A stretch of DNA of 5,782 nt, taken from NCBI GenBank assembly GCA_019236485.1, contig JAFAIY010000157.1, forward strand, positions 1 through 5,782, written 5' to 3'. Source of the stretch: Comamonas sp. Its GTDB lineage: Bacteria > Pseudomonadota > Gammaproteobacteria > Burkholderiales > Burkholderiaceae_C. Numbering within the stretch: the first letter of the stretch is position 1; every line of letters begins with the position of its first letter. A model generated the notes under the pieces. The model was given only the letters and a program-made list of their open reading frames with translations. It had not been told where the DNA came from and did no database searches. Below, piece by piece: positions 1 to 5,299 of this stretch. The position numbers and the translations under genes were made by a program.

Positions 1-3
1 TGA

Positions 4-909
4 TCACGCTGCGCCAGGCTGCGGAATAGGGCTAGGGCCCTGGAACAGGCGCGCGCTTGCAAAGTCCACAAAGGCGCGCACCTTGGGCGAGAGCTGGCGG
101 CTGGACGGCCACAGCGCGGAGAACTGGCCGCTATGCGTGAGCTGCTCCGCCAGCACCTGCTGCAGTTCGCCGTGCGCCAGCGCGTCGCGGGCCAGAAAGT
201 CCGGCATATAGGCCAGGCCCATGCCGGCGACGGCCGCGCCCAGCATGGCTTCCATATTGTTGCAGACCAGGGCGATGGGCATGGCCGGCAGGCCGGGCAG
301 AACCCATTCCTCGAGCTTGCCGCTGCTCAGGAAGCGGTAGCGCAGGCTGGTGTGCCGGGCCAGGTCGGCCGGCGTGCACGGCACGCCGCGTGCGGCCAGA
401 TAGGCCGGCGAGGCCGCGAGAATGAAGCGGAACGGACCGAGCCGGCGTGCCACCAGGCGCGAGTCGGCCAGATCGCCGCTGCGTATGACCACGTCGAGGC
501 CGGCCTCGACGACGTCGACCAGGTGGTCGTTGAAGTCCAGGTCCAGCTCCACCTCGGGGTAGCGGGCCTGGAACTCGGGCAGCACCGGCAGCAGAAAGCG
601 GTAGCCTATGGTGGGCAGGCTTATGCGCAGCCGGCCGCGCGGCGCTTCGGCGGCGGCCTGCATGGCGGCGCGCGCATCGTGCAGCTCGTCGAGGATGCGC
701 CGGCAGCGTTCATGGAACAGTGCGCCTTCCTGCGTGAGGCGCACCTGGCGCGTGGTGCGCTGGAACAGGCGCAGCCCGAGCTGCTGCTCCAGCCGCGCCA
801 CGTTCTTGCCCACGGCCGAGGCCGAAATGCCCAGCGCCCGGCCGGCCTCGGCAAAGCTCAGAAGATCGGCGGCGCGCACAAAGGACTCAAGTCCGCTGAA
901 GCTGTCCAT
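4..909 (-). CDS. LysR family transcriptional regulator
   Basis: DNA-binding regulator of the LysR family, probably binding the divergent region beside it and responding to a small-molecule effector. From the ATG at 909 it has 301 residues, the normal family length. Residues about 3-62 form the winged helix-turn-helix: SFAEAGRALGISASAVGKNV is the helix pair, followed by RLEQQLGLRLFQRTTR and the LTQEG wing. A linker helix runs to about residue 90, and the effector-binding domain follows (GRLRISLP, LPEFQARYPEVELDL, and VEAGLDVVIRSGDL, typical of the CrgA-like subgroup). The stop codon lies at 4-6, so the gene is complete. An in-frame TTG at 921 would add four residues (MPIT). I prefer the ATG because MDSF is a usual start for this family, although the only SD-like sequence, AAGG, is 12 bases upstream, which is far. 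It is transcribed away from the MFS transporter gene, its likely target. Effector unknown; the family call is secure. Confidence 0.95.
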   Translation of the reverse strand: MDSFSGLESFVRAADLLSFAEAGRALGISASAVGKNVARLEQQLGLRLFQRTTRQVRLTQEGALFHERCRRILDELHDARAAMQAAAEAPRGRLRISLPTIGYRFLLPVLPEFQARYPEVELDLDFNDHLVDVVEAGLDVVIRSGDLADSRLVARRLGPFRFILAASPAYLAARGVPCTPADLARHTSLRYRFLSSGKLEEWVLPGLPAMPIALVCNNMEAMLGAAVAGMGLAYMPDFLARDALAHGELQQVLAEQLTHSGQFSALWPSSRQLSPKVRAFVDFASARLFQGPSPIPQPGAA

Positions 910-950
910 GGTGATTGGCAACCTTGGGTTGGGAGTGTTGGGAAGATTGA

Positions 951-959
951 TGCTATTCT
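951..959 (+). promoter_or_regulatory. Candidate extended -10 promoter for the transporter operon
   Basis: TGC followed by TATTCT fits an extended -10 element (TGn plus a hexamer matching TATAAT at 4 of 6 positions). No good -35 is present: TTGGGA at 929-934 is 19 bases upstream of the hexamer. If used, transcription would start near 966 and give a leader of about 68 bases. Weak -35 promoters are common where an activator is needed, which fits LysR control, but the prediction is soft. Confidence 0.3.
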
Positions 960-964
960 CGTTT

Positions 965-982
965 GATTGGAGCGCTTTTATC
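965..982. promoter_or_regulatory. Imperfect palindrome, candidate LysR operator
   Basis: The sequence reads GAT-TGG-AGCGCT-TTT-ATC. The central AGCGCT is a perfect palindrome and the outer GAT/ATC is symmetric, so 12 of 18 positions obey dyad symmetry. A T-N11-A pattern also fits (T968, A980), as is usual for LysR-family sites, although that pattern is short and easily met by chance. It overlaps the predicted transcription start of the transporter gene. Assignment as an operator is inference. Confidence 0.3.
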
Positions 983-1033
983 GTTCATACCTGCTTCGCT
1001 CATCCGGGCTGGCTTGTTTTTCGATAGCACTCC

Positions 1034-2587
1034 ATGTCTTCCTCCACTTCCTCATCCCGCGCGCCTGCGGCCACCCATCTTTCCGCCACACGCGCCTCGC
1101 CCGTCTGGGTGCTGCTGTCGGTCTGCCTGGCCGCGCTGGCCATGCCGCTGAGCTTCACGGGGCCGGCCGTGGCGCTGCCCGCGCTGCGCGAAGCCCTGGG
1201 CGGCGGCCCGCTGGCGCTGAACTGGGTCACCAATGCCTTCATGCTGAGTTTTGGTGCCACGCTGATGGCGGCCGGCGCGCTGGCCGACGTCCATGGCCGG
1301 CGACGCGTGTTCCTCTGGGGGCTGGCCATTGTCGGTGCTAGTGCGCTGGCCCAGGCCTGTCTGCGGGGCCAGGGCGCCATTCTCGGCTTCGATCTGCTGC
1401 GCGCCCTGCAGGGTCTGGGTGCGGCGGCGGCGCTGGCCGCGGGCACGGCGGGCCTGGCCCAGGTCTATGACGCCGGTCAGCGCACCCGGGCTTTCAGCCT
1501 CGTGGGTACATCTTTTGGCGTGGGTCTGGCCTTCGGGCCGCTGCTGTCGGGCTGGCTGCTGGGGGCCGTGGGCTGGCGCGGCGTGGTGCTCAGCGCCGGT
1601 GCCGTGGCGCTGGCCGCGCTGCTGCTGGGGCGGCGTTGCATGCCGGAGTCGCGCAATCCGCAGGCGCAGCGGCTGGATGTGCCGGGCGCGCTGCTGTTCA
1701 CGCTGGCGCTGGCCCTGCTGACCTGGGGCGTGCTGCAGGCACCCGACGCCGGCTGGGCGCAGGCGCGCACGCTGCTGCCGCTGGCGGCGGCCCTGCTGGC
1801 AGCGGCGGCCTTTGTGCGCGTCGAGCGCCGCAGTCCCCAGCCCATGCTGGACCTGTCGCTGTTCCGCTATCCGCGCTTTGTCGGCGTGCAGCTGCTGGCT
1901 GCGGCGCCGGCCTACGCCTTTGTCGTGCTGCTGGTGCTGCTGCCCCTGCGTTTCATAGGCGTGGAAGGCATGGCGCCGCTGGAGGCCGGGCGGCTGATGT
2001 TCGTGCTGTCGCTGCCCATGCTGTTCGTGCCGCTGCTGGCGGGCTGGCTCACACGCTGGCTTTCGGCTGCTTTGCTCTGTGCAGCGGGGCTGCTGGTCTG
2101 TGCCGCGGGCCTGCTGTGGCTGGGCCGCTGTGCGCCGGGTGCGGGCCTGGCGCAGCTGGGGGCGCCGCTGGCATTGATAGGTCTGGGCATAGGCCTGCCC
2201 TGGGGACTGATGGACGGACTGGCCGTGAGCGTGGTGCCGCGCGAGCGCGCCGGCATGGCCACGGGCATCTTCAGCACGGTGCGCGTGGCGGGCGAGGGTG
2301 TTGCGCTGGCCGTGGTGGGCGCGGCTCTGGCGGCGCTGCTGGCGCGCGAGCTGGCGCTGGTCTCGCCATCCCAGGTGATGGGCCATGCGGAGGCCGCGCA
2401 GCTGCTGGTGACCGGCAATATGGACGGCGCCCTGGGGCTGCTGCCAGGGACCGCCACGGCGCAGGTGCTTCAGGCCTATGGTCTGGCCTTCTCCACGCTG
2501 CTGGATCTGCTGGCCGGCATCACGCTGGTGACGGCGGTCAGCGTGTTTGCGTTCCTGCGTGCGGGTGCGGACATGCCGCATGCTTGA
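1034..2587 (+). CDS. MFS exporter, DHA2 (EmrB/QacA) type, 14 membrane segments
   Basis: Inner-membrane secondary transporter of the major facilitator superfamily, most like proton-coupled drug or metabolite exporters of the DHA2 group. It has 517 residues, the usual length, with 14 hydrophobic segments at roughly 25-46, 61-80, 93-112, 117-140, 152-178, 181-200, 215-234, 246-262, 283-304, 318-337, 344-362, 370-395, 410-437 and 484-508. The loop after segment 2 holds MFS motif A (GALADVHGRRRV, residues 81-92). Segment 5 holds the exporter motif C (GVGLAFGPLLSG, about 162-173). In segment 1 the usual DHA2 pattern LDxTIVNVALP reads LSFTGPAVALP, so the conserved Asp is Ser40. The start is the first possible one, since an in-frame TAG lies three codons upstream at 1025-1027. 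No clear ribosome binding site precedes it. The LysR gene is divergent and a globin gene follows after 31 bp. The substrate cannot be read from the sequence. Confidence 0.93.
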   Translation: MSSSTSSSRAPAATHLSATRASPVWVLLSVCLAALAMPLSFTGPAVALPALREALGGGPLALNWVTNAFMLSFGATLMAAGALADVHGRRRVFLWGLAIVGASALAQACLRGQGAILGFDLLRALQGLGAAAALAAGTAGLAQVYDAGQRTRAFSLVGTSFGVGLAFGPLLSGWLLGAVGWRGVVLSAGAVALAALLLGRRCMPESRNPQAQRLDVPGALLFTLALALLTWGVLQAPDAGWAQARTLLPLAAALLAAAAFVRVERRSPQPMLDLSLFRYPRFVGVQLLAAAPAYAFVVLLVLLPLRFIGVEGMAPLEAGRLMFVLSLPMLFVPLLAGWLTRWLSAALLCAAGLLVCAAGLLWLGRCAPGAGLAQLGAPLALIGLGIGLPWGLMDGLAVSVVPRERAGMATGIFSTVRVAGEGVALAVVGAALAALLARELALVSPSQVMGHAEAAQLLVTGNMDGALGLLPGTATAQVLQAYGLAFSTLLDLLAGITLVTAVSVFAFLRAGADMPHA

Positions 2588-2618
2588 CAATCGAGGCTGA
2601 CTTGCAAAGCCGCTACAC

Positions 2619-3023
2619 ATGCAGATTGAAGAAAAGCCCCCGTTTGACACGCCCTATGAATGGATAGGCGGTGAAGAAAAGGTCCAGCAGCTGGTCGCCC
2701 GCTTCTATGACCTCATGGATCTGGAGCCCGGCTACAAGGAGCTGCGCGCGGCCCACGGCAGCACGCTGGACGATGCGCGCCAGAAGCTGTTCTGGTTTCT
2801 CTGTGGCTGGCTGGGCGGGCCCGACCATTACCAGGACCGCTTCGGCCATCCGCGCCTGCGCATGCGCCACATGCCGTTCTCCATAGGCATCCAGGAGCGC
2901 GACCAGTGGGTGGCCTGCATGGACCAGGCCATGGCCGAGACCGAGGTGCCCGAGGCGCTGCGCACCCGGCTCAAGGCCAGCTTCATGAACACCGCCGACT
3001 GGATGCGCAACCGCGGCGTGTGA
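2619..3023 (+). CDS. Group II truncated haemoglobin
   Basis: Cytoplasmic 2/2 haemoglobin of group II (trHbO/YjbI type), a small haem protein that binds oxygen and related ligands; proposed roles in the family include oxygen handling, peroxidase-like chemistry and NO or peroxide stress. It has 134 residues, the family's usual size. Visible marks are FYDLM with Tyr30 (B10), FLCGWLGGPDHYQDRFGHP (about 60-78), RMRHMPF with His84 as the proximal haem ligand (F8), and RDQW with Trp97 (G8), the Trp that typifies groups II and III. The long GGP-Y-x-x-RFGHPRLRxRHxPF block is characteristic of group II. An in-frame TGA at 2598-2600 and the lack of other start codons fix the start at 2619. The ribosome binding site is poor: GAGG at 2593-2596 is 22 bases away. 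It probably shares the transporter's transcript. Family call very sure; physiological role unknown. Confidence 0.94.
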   Translation: MQIEEKPPFDTPYEWIGGEEKVQQLVARFYDLMDLEPGYKELRAAHGSTLDDARQKLFWFLCGWLGGPDHYQDRFGHPRLRMRHMPFSIGIQERDQWVACMDQAMAETEVPEALRTRLKASFMNTADWMRNRGV

Positions 3024-3034
3024 TACGGCGGCGC

Positions 3035-3058
3035 GGAATTTTGATTCGTCAAATTTCC
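3035..3058. terminator. AT-rich hairpin with TTCG loop (weak terminator or operator)
   Basis: Arms GGAATTTTGA (3035-3044) and TCAAATTTCC (3049-3058) pair at 9 of 10 positions around the loop TTCG; the one mismatch is T3039 against T3054. It begins 12 bases after the globin stop. The stem is mostly A-T and there is no T-run after it, so it is not a standard rho-independent terminator. It may stabilise the 3' end of the mRNA, or act as a palindromic protein-binding site for the downstream cpdB promoter. The structure is clear on paper; the function is undecided. Confidence 0.4.
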
Positions 3059-3074
3059 TTCATGCCTTTGTAAA
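3046..3074 (+). promoter_or_regulatory. Weak candidate promoter for cpdB
   Basis: TCGTCA (3046-3051) and TGTAAA (3069-3074) each match 4 of 6 consensus bases for -35 and -10, with the ideal 17-base spacer. They lie about 45 bases ahead of the cpdB start and the -35 falls inside the hairpin at 3035-3058. No better pair is visible in the 96-bp gap. Low confidence. Confidence 0.22.
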
Positions 3075-3108
3075 CCGCGCTGCCGACACTGCCTGCACTT
3101 AAACAAGC

Positions 3109-3114
3109 AGGGAG
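3109..3114 (+). promoter_or_regulatory. Ribosome binding site that sets the cpdB start
   Basis: AGGGAG, containing GGAG at 3111-3114, stands five bases before the ATG at 3120. An in-frame GTG at 3114 would overlap this site and so cannot be served by it. The ATG is therefore the better start. Confidence 0.7.
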
Positions 3115-3119
3115 TGAGC

Positions 3120-5207
3120 ATGCAGGACAGAGATTTGCCCGGCGCAAAGTTGCGCGCCGGTGGTTATGCATTGGCGCTGCGGCAACGCCGCCATGTGTTG
3201 GCGGCCCTGGGCTGCGCGGCATTGCTGGCGGCCTGCGGCGGCAGCGACAGCCCCGTCTCCTCGGCATACAGCCAGCCGGCTACGGCGACCCTGGCCGTGC
3301 TGGAAACCACGGACCTGCACTTCAATGTGCGCAGCTACGACTATTTCAAACTGGCCGAAGACAAGAGCTATGGCTTCGAGCGCACGGCCACGCTGATCCG
3401 CGCGGCGCGCCAGGAGTTCGGCAACACGCTGCTGGTGGACAACGGCGACACCATCCAGGGCACGGCCCTGGCCGACTACGAGGCCGAGGTCAAGCCCATA
3501 CCCTGCACGCAGCAGCTGTCCATGTTCAAGGCCATGGCCGCGCTGAGCTTTGATGCGGGCACGCTGGGCAATCACGAGTTCAACTACGGTCTGCCGTTCC
3601 TGAACCAGGTGCTGGGCGGTGGCATGCAGGTCGATGGCGTCGACCCCAGCCAGAAATGTGTGGGCAGCGGCTATCCGGCCGTGCTGGCCAATGTCTACAG
3701 CAGCCAGACCCAGAAGCCCCTGGTCCAGCCCTATGTGCTGCTGCAGCGGACCATGGTGGCCAAGGGCAGCGACGGCAAGGAGGTCAAGCTGCCGATCAAG
3801 ATCGGCGTGATCGGCTTCACCACGCCGGGCATCATGAACTGGGACAAGCGCTATCTCGAAGGCAAGGTCTATACCGAAGGCGCGGTGGAAGCGGCGCGCA
3901 AATATGTGCCCGAGCTGCGCGCCAAGGGCGCCGATGTGGTCGTGGCCCTGCTGCACGGCGGCATGGACGGCGCCGCCTACTCGGCCACCATGGAGAACCC
4001 GGGCCTGTATCTGTCCAAGGTGGCAGGCATAGACGCCATGGTCATGGGCCACCAGCACAGCGTCTTCCCCGATCTGTCGGCCAAGCCGGCCTTCAGCCAG
4101 AGCGGCGTGGACAACAAGGCCGGCACCGTCAACGGCGTGCCCGCCGTCATGGCCAGCTCCTGGGGCAAGGCCCTGGGCGTGATCCAGCTGCCGCTCAAAT
4201 GGGATGGCAAGCAGTGGAGCGTGGACAAGAGCGGCAGCAAGAGCGAGCTGCGCAATATCCAGAGCAAGGACGCCGCGGGCGCCACGGTGTTCGTGAATGC
4301 CGACCCGGCGATCGCGCCGCTGATAGAGACCCAGCACCAGGCGGCCATCAGCTATGTGAAGACCCCGATAGGCAGCACCGACTTCCGCATGAGCACGCTG
4401 TTTGCAGATGTGGGCGACCCGGGCGCCATCCAGATCGTGAACCAGGCCCAGCAAAGCTATGTGGCCAGCTATGTCCGCTCCAATCTGCCGCAGTATGCAA
4501 GCCTGCCGGTGCTGTCCGTGAGCGCGCCGTTCAAATCGGGCTTCCAGGGCGGCAAGGACTTCACCGATGTGGCGGCCGGTCCCCTGGCCATCTACAACGC
4601 GGCCGACCTCTATCTGTATCCCAACACCGTGTATGCGGTGAAGGTCAACGGCGCCGACGTCAAGGATTGGCTGGAGGCCGCGGCCAAGCGCTTCAACCAG
4701 ATCGATGTCAGCAAGACGGCCGAGCAGCCGCTGATCAGCAGCTTCCCCGGCTACAACTTTGACATGTTCACCACGGCCGATGTGCAGTACGAGATCGATG
4801 TGACCCAGCCCCTGGGCAGCCGTATCAAAAATCTCAGCTATCTGGGCCAGCCCATGGACCCGGCGCAGGAGTTCGTGATCGCGACCAACAACTACCGCGC
4901 CACCAGCGGAGCCAGCTTCATTCCCAAGCTCAACGGCTCGTCCACCATCTGGGCCTCGCCCGATGCTAACCGCGACGTGGTGATCGAGTATGTGCGCAAG
5001 AACCCGCTGATCACGCGTGCGGCCAATGGCTCGGCCAAGAGCTGGCGTTTCACCAAGGTGGCGACGGCCGGCCCCGTGGTGTTCAGCTCCGGCGTCGATG
5101 CCTTGAGCGTGGCCCAGGCCGCGGGCCTGAACGGCATCTCCGTGCTGGCCGTCGATGACGGCTCCGGCAAGGGCATGAGCAAGTACCAGATCGATCTGTC
5201 CCAGTAA
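3120..5207 (+). CDS. cpdB: 2',3'-cyclic-nucleotide 2'-phosphodiesterase/3'-nucleotidase, lipoprotein form
   Basis: Exported metallo-enzyme that opens 2',3'-cyclic nucleotides to 3'-nucleotides and then removes the phosphate, for nucleoside and phosphate salvage. From the ATG at 3120 it has 695 residues, a little longer than E. coli CpdB (about 647). A basic N-terminus (RQRR, 21-24), a hydrophobic stretch and the lipobox LAAC (Cys39, then Gly40) predict a lipoprotein; no Asp at +2, so outer-membrane sorting would be expected. The metallophosphatase domain follows with ETTDLH (Asp65, His67), DNGDT (Asp107, Asp110), GNHE (Asn151, His152), HGG (His279) and GHQH (His311, His313), so the whole two-metal centre is present. 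The C-terminal nucleotidase domain (about 375-640) carries PGYNFDMF (544-551) and TNNYRATSG (589-597), the substrate-binding side. ETTDLH rather than the UshA-type pattern, and the ending YQIDLSQ, point to CpdB. A terminator follows directly. Confidence 0.93.
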   Translation: MQDRDLPGAKLRAGGYALALRQRRHVLAALGCAALLAACGGSDSPVSSAYSQPATATLAVLETTDLHFNVRSYDYFKLAEDKSYGFERTATLIRAARQEFGNTLLVDNGDTIQGTALADYEAEVKPIPCTQQLSMFKAMAALSFDAGTLGNHEFNYGLPFLNQVLGGGMQVDGVDPSQKCVGSGYPAVLANVYSSQTQKPLVQPYVLLQRTMVAKGSDGKEVKLPIKIGVIGFTTPGIMNWDKRYLEGKVYTEGAVEAARKYVPELRAKGADVVVALLHGGMDGAAYSATMENPGLYLSKVAGIDAMVMGHQHSVFPDLSAKPAFSQSGVDNKAGTVNGVPAVMASSWGKALGVIQLPLKWDGKQWSVDKSGSKSELRNIQSKDAAGATVFVNADPAIAPLIETQHQAAISYVKTPIGSTDFRMSTLFADVGDPGAIQIVNQAQQSYVASYVRSNLPQYASLPVLSVSAPFKSGFQGGKDFTDVAAGPLAIYNAADLYLYPNTVYAVKVNGADVKDWLEAAAKRFNQIDVSKTAEQPLISSFPGYNFDMFTTADVQYEIDVTQPLGSRIKNLSYLGQPMDPAQEFVIATNNYRATSGASFIPKLNGSSTIWASPDANRDVVIEYVRKNPLITRAANGSAKSWRFTKVATAGPVVFSSGVDALSVAQAAGLNGISVLAVDDGSGKGMSKYQIDLSQ

Positions 5208-5224
5208 GCCCGGTCTGGACCCGA

Positions 5225-5258
5225 CCCGCCGCGGCCCGATGGCTGCGGCGGGTTTTTT
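5225..5258 (+). terminator. Rho-independent terminator after cpdB
   Basis: Arms CCCGCCGCGGCC (5225-5236) and GGCTGCGGCGGG (5241-5252) form a 12-bp GC-rich stem around the loop CGAT, with one G-U wobble (G5233 to T5244) and no unpaired base. Six T residues follow (5253-5258). It starts 17 bases after the cpdB stop codon and should end that transcript, separating it from lemA. Confidence 0.92.
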
Positions 5259-5270
5259 CATGCGGCTGGC

Positions 5271-5276
5271 TATGAT
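5271..5276 (+). promoter_or_regulatory. Candidate -10 element for lemA
   Basis: TATGAT matches TATAAT at 5 of 6 positions and lies 23 bases before the lemA start codon, giving a predicted leader of under 20 bases. There is no good -35: the correct position falls on the base of the cpdB terminator stem and its T-run. A TG two bases ahead of the hexamer is close to, but not exactly, an extended -10. Confidence 0.42.
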
Positions 5277-5288
5277 GGGGAATTCATT

Positions 5289-5294
5289 GGGAGG
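5289..5294 (+). promoter_or_regulatory. lemA ribosome binding site
   Basis: GGGAGG stands five bases before the ATG at 5300. It is the best Shine-Dalgarno sequence in the window and fixes the lemA start. Confidence 0.75.
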
Positions 5295-5299
5295 TTCTG

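Larger units (their letters stand above)
910..1033. promoter_or_regulatory. Divergent control region between the LysR gene and the transporter gene
   Basis: This 124-bp stretch separates two divergent start codons and is visibly richer in A+T than the coding sequence on either side. Such spacers normally carry both promoters and the LysR operator. Visible elements are three TTGGG units at 924-928, 929-933 and 938-942, an extended -10-like TGCTATTCT at 951-959, and an imperfect palindrome at 965-982. The role as a shared control region is inferred from gene order and known LysR biology; no binding site is proven. Confidence 0.6.

Noticed and set aside
15..50. Hairpin-like GGGC...GCCC near the left edge as a terminator
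   Set aside because: It lies inside the 3' coding end of the LysR gene and has no T-run in the LysR direction; the true terminator would be left of the window.
924..942. Possible G-quadruplex in the TTGGG-rich tract
   Set aside because: Only three runs of three G are present close together; a fourth is missing, so a standard quadruplex cannot form.
133..966. 277-codon plus-strand open frame opposite the LysR gene
   Set aside because: The opposite strand encodes a complete LysR protein with correct domains; this frame gives a Gln/His/Gly-rich product without motifs.
1052..2650. 532-codon open frame antisense to the transporter
   Set aside because: Its product is dominated by Gln, Arg and His, with no plausible fold, and it is the complement of CTG/GCG-rich membrane segments. 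It has no ribosome binding site or family resemblance.
1636..2667. 343-codon open frame on the plus strand in another frame of the transporter, spanning its stop and the globin start
   Set aside because: Low-complexity Ala/Gly/Arg translation typical of a shifted reading of GC-rich DNA, while the overlapping frame is a clear 14-segment transporter.
3024..3119. Pho box upstream of cpdB (phosphate-starvation control)
   Set aside because: I looked for paired CTGTCAT-like repeats spaced 11 bases apart and found none convincing; only a single weak TCGTCA is present.
3656..4762. 368-codon plus-strand open frame inside cpdB
   Set aside because: Shifted frame of a well-supported enzyme; the translation is rich in Arg, Gly and Gln with no domain.
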